Below the pieces are notes generated by a model. That model ran no database searches and was not told the DNA's origin. It was given only the letters and a program-made list of their open reading frames with translations. DNA of 64,000 bases from Salaquimonas sp. (GTDB taxonomy: Bacteria > Pseudomonadota > Alphaproteobacteria > Rhizobiales > Rhizobiaceae): assembly GCA_028289365.1 (NCBI GenBank), contig JANQQM010000157.1, positions 1 through 64,000 on the forward strand, read 5' to 3'. The position numbers and the translations under genes are program-made. Positions 35,519-43,634 of the stretch are shown in pieces (position 1 is the first letter of the stretch; each line of letters opens with the position of its first letter).

Positions 35519-35710
35519 GGGGCACTCCTTTCACATCGTGTACTGACTCTGCGACCGCGTGCAGTCTGGTTTGATACCAGATCTGCCGGTGGCTGATGTT
35601 TAGCATACAGCCTCGATCGATCCGATCCAATCTGTCACAAATATGAAGTGGAGTATTGTGCGGAGTCGGGCAAGGAAACCGGCTCTATCTTATCTCGAAT
35701 GCCGTTGTTT

Positions 35711-36394
35711 TCAGACGACCTTCACTTTCAACACACCGACACCTTCGACCGATGCTTCGAGATCGTCGCCCTTGTTGACCGGACCGACACCGGCGGGAGT
35801 GCCCGACAGGATGACATCGCCGGATGCCAGTTCGAAATAGTCTGACAGATAGGAGATCATTTCCGGCACCTTCCAGATCATCTGGTTCAGATCGCCTTCC
35901 TGGCGAGTCTCGCCGTTGACCTTGAATTCGACATGTCCCTGATCGGGATGGCCCACCTCTGATGCAGGGAAGATCGGCCCGATCGGTGCTGATCGCTCGA
36001 ATGCCTTGCCGATTTCCCAGGGGCGGCCCATCTTCTTGGCTTGGCCCTGAAGGTCACGTCGGGTCATGTCGAGCGAAACGCCATATCCGTAGACATGATC
36101 AAGTGCTTCTTCGATCGGAATATTGATGCCACCGGACTTCAGCGCCACTGCCATTTCGATTTCGTGATGCACATCGCTGGTGTTGGCGGGATAGGGGAAT
36201 TCGCCCGAAGTATCGAGATTGTTCGGGTTTTTCTGGAAGAAGAAGGGGGGTTCGCGGTCCGGATCGTGCCCCATTTCGACGGCATGTGCGGCATAGTTCC
36301 TGCCAATGCAATAGACACGGCGGACCGGAAACAATTCTCCAGAACCATTGATCGGCAGTGTTGTCGGTTCCTGGGGCGGGAATATGTAGGTCAT
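35711..36394 (-). CDS. Fumarylacetoacetate hydrolase family protein (fumarylpyruvate hydrolase-like)
   Basis: A 227-residue FAH-superfamily enzyme with the classical motifs: YCIGRNYAAHAVEMG (about residues 28-42), metal Glu in VHHEIEMAVAL (about 75-85), Asp in GVSLDMTRRDLQ and DVILSGTPAGVGPV at the end. Its size and NYAAHAVEMGHDP wording match fumarylpyruvate hydrolases such as NagK, which split 2-oxo-diacid bonds. It is the final gene of the minus operon that starts with another FAH protein and an ABC importer, so it may act in the same unknown pathway. Spacing to the Ldh gene is 57 bp. Confidence 0.87.
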   Translation of the reverse strand: MTYIFPPQEPTTLPINGSGELFPVRRVYCIGRNYAAHAVEMGHDPDREPPFFFQKNPNNLDTSGEFPYPANTSDVHHEIEMAVALKSGGINIPIEEALDHVYGYGVSLDMTRRDLQGQAKKMGRPWEIGKAFERSAPIGPIFPASEVGHPDQGHVEFKVNGETRQEGDLNQMIWKVPEMISYLSDYFELASGDVILSGTPAGVGPVNKGDDLEASVEGVGVLKVKVV

Positions 36395-36451
36395 TTAGTT
36401 TAGCTTTCAGCAAGTGTTGACTGTTGGAAACTGGGGCGGCGGATTTGATCT

Positions 36452-37516
36452 TCAACCCGTGCCCAGTCCCGGAATTTGCAGCTCATCAGCGATTTCGTTG
36501 AGCGCCTTTACCAGATTGGGATGCAGGGGAATACCAGCTGTTTCTCGTTCAGCCAGAACTGCCGGGCGATCTTGTCCGGGGATCCGGATTGGTTCGTGAC
36601 CTGGTAGCGGGGTTGATTTCCGCATCGTATCAAATACAGCGTCCGCAGTGGCCTTGAACGCATCAACATCACCAAACGACGCAACAGAAATTGCTGCGAC
36701 GAACTGACCGGTATTGGTCGCGCCGGTCGTATTCTTGGTGAAATTCACGACGTCCTCGCCGAACGCGGCGCCGTTGAGTGTTCCTGCGATCAGACCGATT
36801 GCCATGGCAAGGCCATATCCCTTGGGACCGCCGATCGGCAGGAGCAGACCCTCACTTTGTTTGTTGGGATCGGTCAGCGGCTTGCCCTCGCGATCGACCA
36901 TCCAGCCTTCCGGCATTGGTTCACCGCGCTGTGCCAGTACCTTGATTTTTCCCGCGGCCGCATTGGTGGTGGCCATGTCCAAAACAAAGGGCGGGGATTT
37001 GCCAGCGGGTACGCCTATTGCCAGCGGATTGGTTCCTAGCAGTAGATCCATGCCCCCGAAAGGTGCAACATGATTTGCGCTGCCGACCGCGCCGACAATG
37101 CCGATCATGTCCTGTTCCACAATCATGTTGACATAGAGCGAGGCCGGGCCGGCGTGATTGCCTTTACGAACGCCAACCCAGCCAACGCCCTGTTCCCCCG
37201 CTTTGTCTATCGCAAGCCTGGTTGCTGCGCGCATTGCCAAATGCCCGAGGCCGTCATCCCCGTCTATGATCGCTGTTGAAGGGTTGTCGACCGCTACGGA
37301 AACACTTGCCTTTGCGTTCGTACCACCATCGCGCAGGCGGTTGACATATTGGCGCAGCCGAAATGAACCATGCGTGTCGTAGCCAAGCAAATCGGCAGCA
37401 ACCATCAGGTCAGCGACGTCTTTTGCATCCCCATCCGGCACGCCCAAGGATACGAATGCACGGGTCAGCAGCTGGCTTACTTCCTGAGCGGAATATGTCT
37501 GGTTCGCGCTCGCCAT
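36452..37516 (-). CDS. Ldh-family (malate/L-lactate/sulfolactate dehydrogenase type) oxidoreductase
   Basis: A 354-residue member of the Ldh_2 family, whose fold is unrelated to Rossmann lactate dehydrogenases. Motifs are LLGYDTHGSFRLRQYV (about residues 44-59, catalytic His), VRKGNHAGPASLYVN (about 117-131), NPLAIGVPAG, PPFVLDMATTNAAAGKI and LLPIGGPKGYGLAMAIGLIA. Known substrates include malate, L-lactate, ureidoglycolate, sulfolactate and delta1-pyrroline-2-carboxylate. Its place between an ABC importer and an FAH hydrolase points to oxidation or reduction of a 2-hydroxy/2-oxo acid. It starts 12 bp after the permease gene. Confidence 0.88.
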   Translation of the reverse strand: MASANQTYSAQEVSQLLTRAFVSLGVPDGDAKDVADLMVAADLLGYDTHGSFRLRQYVNRLRDGGTNAKASVSVAVDNPSTAIIDGDDGLGHLAMRAATRLAIDKAGEQGVGWVGVRKGNHAGPASLYVNMIVEQDMIGIVGAVGSANHVAPFGGMDLLLGTNPLAIGVPAGKSPPFVLDMATTNAAAGKIKVLAQRGEPMPEGWMVDREGKPLTDPNKQSEGLLLPIGGPKGYGLAMAIGLIAGTLNGAAFGEDVVNFTKNTTGATNTGQFVAAISVASFGDVDAFKATADAVFDTMRKSTPLPGHEPIRIPGQDRPAVLAERETAGIPLHPNLVKALNEIADELQIPGLGTG

Positions 37517-37528
37517 CTCAATACACGA

Positions 37529-38284
37529 TCAGTTCCGGGTGGCAGCGTAATATTCAACCTTGTGTTCCAGCCAGCCAATCGCGGAAGAAAACAACAGGGC
37601 GAATATGAACAGAGCAATGGTCAGAGCCCAGAATTCCTCGAACTGGAAGTTATCGGAAAACGTCCTGAACAGTCTTCCGAGTGCGACGACCGAGACGAGA
37701 AGCTGACCAATCACGATGCCCTTAACAGCCCGGATCAGTCCCATGCGAATGCCCGCAAGAATTTCAGGCAATGCTGCCCAGAACAGGACCCTTGTCAAAA
37801 GCTGGAACCGGCTTGCGCCAAATGAGCGTCCCATTTCCCGCAGTGACGGCGAAATGTGATGAACCCCGGCATAGGTATCAAGCGCAATAATCCAGGTCGA
37901 AAACAGGATCACCGTCACAATGATCGTGAGCTGACCAAGGCCAAATAGCAGCATGAGCACCGGAACCAGCGAAGAAAGCGGTGCGCTGGCCATGATATTC
38001 ACCCACATGCCAAGTACGGAGTTCGCGATCCGGTTGCTTCCCATCAAGAACCCCAGTGCGACACCTGCGATAATTGCGATGGTCATGCCGATGACAAAGG
38101 ACTCAAATGTTTGATATGCGGCAGACTGGAAATCAGGACGCTGAACCAACTCGAACAATTCAACAACAACCGCCGAAAACGGCGGCAGGATGAATGCCAG
38201 CTGTAACTGACCCGCAATTTCCCAAAGGCTAATCCAGATTAGTAGCGAGAATACAGGTGGTATGTCGTAGCCAAATATCTTCAT
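37529..38284 (-). CDS. ABC transporter permease, NitT/TauT type
   Basis: A 251-residue permease with six predicted helices and the EAA loop LREMGRSFGASRFQLLTRVL (about residues 157-176), which docks to the ATPase. The start at ATG 38284 is four bases after the ATPase stop; an upstream ATG at 38353 would overlap that gene and adds a non-hydrophobic prefix. The family takes up sulfonates, nitrate, pyrimidine precursors or aromatic acids. A second permease of this type is encoded at 39098-39919, so the complex is probably a heterodimer. Confidence 0.87.
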   Translation of the reverse strand: MKIFGYDIPPVFSLLIWISLWEIAGQLQLAFILPPFSAVVVELFELVQRPDFQSAAYQTFESFVIGMTIAIIAGVALGFLMGSNRIANSVLGMWVNIMASAPLSSLVPVLMLLFGLGQLTIIVTVILFSTWIIALDTYAGVHHISPSLREMGRSFGASRFQLLTRVLFWAALPEILAGIRMGLIRAVKGIVIGQLLVSVVALGRLFRTFSDNFQFEEFWALTIALFIFALLFSSAIGWLEHKVEYYAATRN

Positions 38285-38288
38285 TTGC

Positions 38289-39098
38289 TTAGTCCAAATA
38301 TTTGCGCAGATTGGTCCAGATTTCCTCGACCGTATCGAGATATCTTTTGTCACGGCGAATTTCGTCCGGCGTGGAATCCCGGCTTATCTCTGGGCGGATT
38401 ATGGAATGGATGCGCCCCGGCCTGGGAGATAGCAGGACAATCTGGTCAGATACGTAAACCGCTTCCTCAATCGAGTGGGTAACGAAGATCACCGATTTCT
38501 TTTCATTGGCCAGGAGATAAAGCAGATCTTCCTGGAATTTCCGCCTTGTCTGCTCGTCGACCGCCGAGAATGGCTCATCCATCAGCAACACTTCGGCGTT
38601 GACGGCAAGGGCGCGGGCAAGTCCCACCCTCTGGCGCATGCCGCCGGAGAGTTCATGCGGATATTTGTATTCAAAACCGCCGAGCCCGACTTCGTTGATG
38701 TAGTGCTTTGCCTTTTCCTCGCGTTCGGGTTTTGTACCTTTGTTTGTCAGTTCCAGACCGAAACCAACATTCTCGATCACCGTCGCCCATGGCAGCAATG
38801 CAAAGTCCTGGAAAACAAATGCTCTTTCCGGGCCTGGACCGAAAACCGGTTTGCCGTGGATCAATACCTCGCCCTCAGTCGTCTCGAGAAGACCGGCGAT
38901 AATCTTGAGGAGGGTCGTTTTCCCGCAACCGCTAGGTCCCAGAAGTGTGGTCATCTGGCCGGTCGGGAATCCGAGATTAATCGAATCAAGGGCATGGATG
39001 TCCTCACCGTAATATTTGGTGATGTTGCGGACCTCGACGATGTTGTCTTCGGTGGATGCGTTTTGATCAGGCATTTGCGCTACAGCTGCAGTGGACAT
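38289..39098 (-). CDS. ABC transporter ATP-binding protein, NitT/TauT type
   Basis: A 269-residue ATPase with Walker [14 protein letters not shown] (about residues 53-65), Q-loop [10 protein letters not shown], signature [15 protein letters not shown] (about 149-163) and Walker [16 protein letters not shown]-type features and the C-terminal [12 protein letters not shown] tail match the SsuB/TauB group. It powers uptake through the two permeases. Its start overlaps the upstream permease stop by one base (TGATG), so expression is coupled. Confidence 0.93.
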   Translation of the reverse strand: MSTAAVAQMPDQNASTEDNIVEVRNITKYYGEDIHALDSINLGFPTGQMTTLLGPSGCGKTTLLKIIAGLLETTEGEVLIHGKPVFGPGPERAFVFQDFALLPWATVIENVGFGLELTNKGTKPEREEKAKHYINEVGLGGFEYKYPHELSGGMRQRVGLARALAVNAEVLLMDEPFSAVDEQTRRKFQEDLLYLLANEKKSVIFVTHSIEEAVYVSDQIVLLSPRPGRIHSIIRPEISRDSTPDEIRRDKRYLDTVEEIWTNLRKYLD

Positions 39099-39919
39099 CA
39101 GTGACCCTTTTTCTTTTCTGGCCGGAAGTATTTGACTTCAGCGACTTCCAACAATCCAACCATGATGGCGGAAAACAAAATGACGGTGAAAACGGCCGCA
39201 TACATGTATTGGTATTCGGCAACTGACCTGTGATAGGAAATCAAGTCACCCACGCCCGTTGGTGTGATCAACAGTTCTGCAAGAATGACACCAATGAATC
39301 CCGCAGCTACGCCAAGCCTGAGGCCGGCGAATATGACCGGGGCGGCGCTCGGAATGATTACCTGCCAGATTACCTGAAAGCGGGTTCCCTGGAAGGATTG
39401 GCACATTTGAATGAGACTGGGATTGGCATTGCGCACAGCCTTGTAGCTGTTAAGTACGATAATCGGTGCGGCCAGCATGATGACGGCGACCGTCTTGGCG
39501 GTCAGGCCAATGCCATATGCATAGGTGATGAGCGGAATGAGTGCGGCGACAGGTGAAGCCTGCAGAACCACGAAAATCGGTTCCCAGAACCATTGCATCA
39601 GCCGGTTCAGGCCCATGCCGACACCAATTGCCACGCCGAAAACTGCCGAAATCGAAACGCCGACTGCAAGCGGCTTGAGGGTTTCGGCATAGGCATTGAA
39701 CATTCTGCCGTCGAGGATCATGTCCCACAACGCTCCCATGGTGGAGCTGAATGTCGGGAAAGCGACACTAATCGGAATGCGTCCGGCGATCTCCCAAATG
39801 GCAAATAACGCAAATACAGATACGATCCGGTAAAACAGCGTATCCGTCATTCCCAAAATCTTTTCAGATTTTTTTGTGGGTCCGGAAATCTTGTCGACGC
39901 TGGGTGCAACAGCAGACAT
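39098..39919 (-). CDS. ABC transporter permease, NitT/TauT type
   Basis: A 273-residue permease with about six helices and an EAA loop [20 protein letters not shown] (about residues 172-191). A soluble N-terminal part of about 30 residues precedes the first helix. It differs enough from the permease at 37529-38284 to be a second subunit, not a recent copy. It starts 85 bp after the binding-protein gene, and a GC-rich stem-loop lies in that gap, typical for lowering permease levels relative to the binding protein. Confidence 0.87.
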   Translation of the reverse strand: MSAVAPSVDKISGPTKKSEKILGMTDTLFYRIVSVFALFAIWEIAGRIPISVAFPTFSSTMGALWDMILDGRMFNAYAETLKPLAVGVSISAVFGVAIGVGMGLNRLMQWFWEPIFVVLQASPVAALIPLITYAYGIGLTAKTVAVIMLAAPIIVLNSYKAVRNANPSLIQMCQSFQGTRFQVIWQVIIPSAAPVIFAGLRLGVAAGFIGVILAELLITPTGVGDLISYHRSVAEYQYMYAAVFTVILFSAIMVGLLEVAEVKYFRPEKKKGH

Positions 39920-39949
39920 GGCATCTTCTCTCAGAGTTTATTCCAAGGG

Positions 39950-39980
39950 CCCGCCCGCCTCACAGGGAAAGGCGGACGGG
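39950..39980 (-). other. Intercistronic hairpin after the substrate-binding-protein gene
   Basis: An 11-bp stem (39950-39960 with 39970-39980) around a 9-base loop lies between the SBP stop and the permease start. On the minus-strand transcript the one non-Watson-Crick pair is G-U, but it would be A-C on the plus strand, so it is built for this operon's mRNA. No U-run follows. Such structures protect the 3' end of binding-protein mRNA. Confidence 0.65.
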
Positions 39981-40004
39981 TAGTTTTCGTAGTCCAGTTT
40001 CTTG

Positions 40005-41009
40005 TTACTTCTTGCCCAGTTTCTCGACTGCTGCTTCCACAGGAGCGAGATACCAGTAGTCTTCAACCTTCAGGTCCTTGGCGTCACCGTCCATTGATCC
40101 CGAGGTCGTGAAGAACACGAAATCTTCCTCAACGGATTCGGCGCTGCCGCCATTATCTGGATAAAGATCGATCGATACGCCCTGCGTGAAGGCAGGTACC
40201 ATTTCCTCGACTTCGATCTCCTCGATATCCGGCAGCACGTTGTATTTTTCGCGCAGCTCAGCGATCTTGGACGGATCTTCGTTGATTTCACGCCAGGTCT
40301 TGATCAGTTCTTCGACCAGAATGGAAACTGCTTCCTGTTCTGATTCCAGCCAATCGCGGTTGGCATAAAGCGCTTCATCGGTTGCCTTGATATCAGGCAG
40401 CGGTAGGAAGACGAACTTGCCGGGTGCTTCGCGTTCCAGCAGACGGCTACGCTCATAGTCGACGATTGACGCGTTGATACGGCCCTGCAGCAGTGCACCG
40501 GCACGGACACCCGAACCCGGAACATAGCTGACGGAATTGAATTTCACGCCGTTTTCCTTGGCCATCAACTGCATGATAGCCTCAGTACCCGAGCCGCGGC
40601 CGTGAACCGCAACATCGGCGCCATCAAGATCTTTCCAGCTCTTGTACATTTCGCCGTTGACCACCGGATAGAAACGCAGCATTGACAGCTGATAGAACAT
40701 GCGGATTGGCGCGTTGACCTTCTGGATCAAGGCATAGGGGGTGCCCACGCCGATATCCGCCTGACCACTGACGATTGCCTGTGCGGCAAGGTCTTCTGAT
40801 TGCAGATAGGACGTCTTGACGTCGACGCCGCGTTCGGCTGCACGAGCAACAGCGATCATGAAGTTGACCATTTCACCGCCCGGCACGTCACCGAATGCCA
40901 CATGCATCGATCCCTTGTCCTGGGCCTCGGCCGATATTGCGGAAAGGCTAACTGCGGCAGCCAGTGCCACGGCCGTTCCCGCCTTTCGGATTACACTTAA
41001 ACCAATCAT
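40005..41009 (-). CDS. ABC transporter substrate-binding protein (NMT1/TauA/TAXI-like)
   Basis: A 334-residue periplasmic protein with a signal peptide (about residues 1-29, ending SAEAQ) and GGGAGGAAATATC before ATG 41009. The pattern VAFGDVPGGEMVNFMIAVAR, then SGQADIGVGTPYALIQ (about 77-92) and VHGRGSGTEAIMQLM, is that of NMT1/TauA/SsuA-like type II binding proteins. These capture sulfonates, thiamine precursors or aromatic and aliphatic acids; I cannot name this ligand. The first gene of the operon, an FAH-family enzyme, lies 63 bp upstream. Confidence 0.87.
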   Translation of the reverse strand: MIGLSVIRKAGTAVALAAAVSLSAISAEAQDKGSMHVAFGDVPGGEMVNFMIAVARAAERGVDVKTSYLQSEDLAAQAIVSGQADIGVGTPYALIQKVNAPIRMFYQLSMLRFYPVVNGEMYKSWKDLDGADVAVHGRGSGTEAIMQLMAKENGVKFNSVSYVPGSGVRAGALLQGRINASIVDYERSRLLEREAPGKFVFLPLPDIKATDEALYANRDWLESEQEAVSILVEELIKTWREINEDPSKIAELREKYNVLPDIEEIEVEEMVPAFTQGVSIDLYPDNGGSAESVEEDFVFFTTSGSMDGDAKDLKVEDYWYLAPVEAAVEKLGKK

Positions 41010-41072
41010 TGATATTTCCTCCCTTGGTTAAAGTAGTTCAAAAAATCCTGGTGCCCCGTTCAGCCAAATTGC

Positions 41073-42032
41073 TCATGCCGCCTTGGTCGAAAGTTGAGAA
41101 TTTCGAACCGTATTGGTGAGTTCTCCAATGCCCTCGATCCGGCAGGTCACGATGTCTCCATCTGTCAGAAATCTCGGCGGGTCCATTGCATAACCGACGC
41201 CCGACGGCGTGCCGCTGGCCAGGATGTCACCCGGCTCCAGGGTTAGCCCTTCCGACAAGGATTCCAGCAGTCTGGGAATGGGGAAAATCATGTTTCCGGT
41301 ATTGCCGTCCTGGCGTGTTTCGCCATTTACCGTGAGGCTGATACGCAGATTTTCGAAGTCGCCAAGTTCATCGATCGTCACGATGTGCGGCCCCATCGGA
41401 CAGCTGGTGTCCAGACCCTTTCCCTTGAGAAACTGGCCGCCATGTGCTCGCTGCAAATCGCGCGCAGTGACATCATTTATAATCGTAAATCCGAAAATAT
41501 GATCCAGCGCTTCCGCGGCCCGGATGTTTCTTCCGGCCTTGCCAATGATCACGCCCAGCTCGACTTCATAGTCCATTTTTTCCGAGACCACCGGGTCCAG
41601 ACGAACATCGGCGTCTGGACCGATCACGGCTGTTGGTGGCTTGGTGAAGAAGACAGGCAGTTTGGGTACCTTGTCTTCCTTGGCCTGTGCCCGACTTGCC
41701 TCAGTTACGTGGGCGCGATAGTTGCTGCCAACACAAAAAACGTTCTTCAGAGGCCGTGGAATCGGCGCCACCAGTTGAATTTCTGATATCGGGATATCGG
41801 CCAAAGACAGCCTATTTTCGGCGGCTAGGTCGTTTATTTTCTTGCAGGCTTCAAAGGTTTCGGGCCCGCCGGCGATCAAATCCACTACGCTAGCAGGTGC
41901 TTTCAGGGAAGGATCAATCTCGCCCGTCGTCTGCGCTTCTGCGTAGGCCAGTGCCAGATCAATCACGCGGTGCTGATTGATCAATAGCCCTGGATGCAGA
42001 CCATTATTCGTGCGGAAAGTTACAATACGCAA
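41073..42032 (-). CDS. Fumarylacetoacetate hydrolase family protein (TTG start)
   Basis: A 319-residue FAH-superfamily enzyme. I use the TTG at 42032: it follows AGGTGGAGG at the ideal distance and gives the family start MRIVTFRTNNG; the ATG at 42101 would add 23 unlike residues. Motifs are NVFCVGSNYRAHV (about residues 95-107), metal Glu in DYEVELGVIIG, Asp in INDVTARDLQ, DTSCPMGPHI and LASGTPSGVGYAMDP. Close relatives include ureidoglycolate lyases and 5-oxopent-3-ene-tricarboxylate decarboxylase-type proteins. It opens the importer operon and is divergent from a GntR gene. Confidence 0.87.
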   Translation of the reverse strand: MRIVTFRTNNGLHPGLLINQHRVIDLALAYAEAQTTGEIDPSLKAPASVVDLIAGGPETFEACKKINDLAAENRLSLADIPISEIQLVAPIPRPLKNVFCVGSNYRAHVTEASRAQAKEDKVPKLPVFFTKPPTAVIGPDADVRLDPVVSEKMDYEVELGVIIGKAGRNIRAAEALDHIFGFTIINDVTARDLQRAHGGQFLKGKGLDTSCPMGPHIVTIDELGDFENLRISLTVNGETRQDGNTGNMIFPIPRLLESLSEGLTLEPGDILASGTPSGVGYAMDPPRFLTDGDIVTCRIEGIGELTNTVRNSQLSTKAA

Positions 42033-42253
42033 AGAGTCCTCCACCTCCGATTGCCATTGTACATTCGAACGAAATCTTATCGGGCAAAGCCTTGCCGACA
42101 ATTATGAACCGGGTCCAATCTTGAACCACTTCACAATTGGTTTAGCGAAGTTCAGCGCCCAAATTGCCGATATCGCTTGATTTTCGGAATTAGATATGAA
42201 CCTTGCTATTAAGGAAAGCCCCTATTTCTACCCAATGTTGGAAATGGTTCGTA

Positions 42254-42937
42254 ATGGTTGAATCCGAAACACGCAAAGACGATGCTCTGGAAAAGTTGAG
42301 ACTTTTCCTTAATGATCAACAGATTGCCCTGAATGGCAGGCTTCCTCCCGAACGTCATTTGTGCGTAGAACTCGGGCTGTCGCGTGGGAAGTTGCGCAAG
42401 GCACTGGCACTGCTGGAAGCAGAAGGACAAATCTGGCGGCATGTGGGACGGGGCACATTTTTCGGCCCGCGACCCGTGATCAATTTGAGTGATGTCGAAT
42501 ATCTCAGCGAGCAGTCGCGACCCACCGAGGTCGTTGAAGCCAGGCTGGCGATCGAACCGCAACTTGCAAAATTGGCCGCGGTCCACGGGACGACGTCCAA
42601 CTTCGCCGAGATGCGGCGATGCAAGGAACGATGCAAGACTGCGAGCGAGTGGCGTATTTATGAATCCTGGGACAACAATTTCCATCAGGCAATCGCGCAG
42701 GCGACCTGCAACAAGCTGCTGATCAGCCTGTTTGACACGTTGAACATTGTTCGGCGCTCAACGGTCTGGGGGCAATTGCGATCTTCAAAATTGCCGCCGT
42801 CCGACCATGGCAGCTTTGCCGAGCATGACAAGATCTATGACGCCATTGTCAGCCGGGATCCCGAACTTGCTGCCGATTGCATGCGGGTTCACTTGAAATC
42901 GGTCAGGGACCGCACCTTCGCGTCCATGGAGCCTTAA
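42254..42937 (+). CDS. GntR/FadR-type transcriptional regulator (FCD domain)
   Basis: A 227-residue regulator: N-terminal winged helix (about residues 15-70, with LPPERHLCVELGLSRGKLRK and GRGTFFGP) and a helical FCD ligand domain (about 90-215, with EARLAIEPQLAKLAA and FHQAIAQATCNKLLISLF). ATG 42254 is chosen. It is divergent from the FAH-importer-Ldh operon across 221 bp and is its natural regulator, probably sensing a pathway acid. I see no strong palindrome in the shared region, so the operator remains unassigned. Confidence 0.88.
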   Translation: MVESETRKDDALEKLRLFLNDQQIALNGRLPPERHLCVELGLSRGKLRKALALLEAEGQIWRHVGRGTFFGPRPVINLSDVEYLSEQSRPTEVVEARLAIEPQLAKLAAVHGTTSNFAEMRRCKERCKTASEWRIYESWDNNFHQAIAQATCNKLLISLFDTLNIVRRSTVWGQLRSSKLPPSDHGSFAEHDKIYDAIVSRDPELAADCMRVHLKSVRDRTFASMEP

Positions 42938-42944
42938 GGCGTGA

Positions 42945-43628
42945 TCAATTCGTGTCGTTTGACCCGCGAAGCCAGCGAAGAACAGATTCCTGCTTGTTGC
43001 GCATGTGTTCGGTGAGTGTCGCCGCTAGTTTCGGTCCGTCTCGTTTTTCCAGAAATAGCATGATCCTCTCATGCTCATCCACTGCTTCTGCCCAACGTTC
43101 ATCGGACATGTTGGCCAGATAGCGTGCCCGTTGCATCCTTATGGTCAGTGTCTGCCAGTAACTCAGCAGGGTCTTGTTTCTTGCGGCCGACAATATTGCC
43201 TTGTGGATTTTTTGGTTGGTCTTGAAGTAGGCATCGAGGTTACGTTCCTCATAATTCCTGACCAATTGATCGTGCAGCTTGCGGATCGCCCTAAGTTCGC
43301 TTTCGGTCATGTTCTTGCAGGCGAGTTCGCCCGACAAAGCTTCCAGTGTTCCAAGAACGGGGAAGACCTCTTCGACTTCCTCCACCGTGATGTTCGAGAC
43401 CCAGGCTCCGCGATTTTGTTCCAGCCTGACAAGACCGTCGGTTGCAAGAACCTTCAGAGCTTCTCGGAGTGGTGTGCGCGAAACGCCAAACTGCTCGCAA
43501 AGGTCCTTTTCCGGAATCTTGGATCCCGGTTTCAAACGATTGCTGATTATCAGGAGTTGCAACCTGTCGACCAGTTCCTGATGCAGGGATTTGCGAGCGA
43601 TTAGTTGAACATCGACGTCTACTGCCAT
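42945..43628 (-). CDS. GntR-family transcriptional regulator (FCD domain)
   Basis: A 227-residue FadR-type GntR protein. The helix-turn-helix is about residues 15-75, with SKIPEKDLCEQFGVSRTPLR and ALKVLATDGLVRLEQNRGAW, then an FCD domain with GTLEALSGELACKNMTE and NQKIHKAILSAARNKTLL. It lies six bases after the FAD/Fe-S oxidase gene on the same strand, so the two are co-transcribed. A 16-bp palindrome at 46620-46635, upstream of that oxidase and of the divergent aminotransferase, is a likely operator. It differs clearly from the neighbouring GntR at 42254. Confidence 0.88.
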   Translation of the reverse strand: MAVDVDVQLIARKSLHQELVDRLQLLIISNRLKPGSKIPEKDLCEQFGVSRTPLREALKVLATDGLVRLEQNRGAWVSNITVEEVEEVFPVLGTLEALSGELACKNMTESELRAIRKLHDQLVRNYEERNLDAYFKTNQKIHKAILSAARNKTLLSYWQTLTIRMQRARYLANMSDERWAEAVDEHERIMLFLEKRDGPKLAATLTEHMRNKQESVLRWLRGSNDTN

Positions 43629-43634
43629 GATGCT

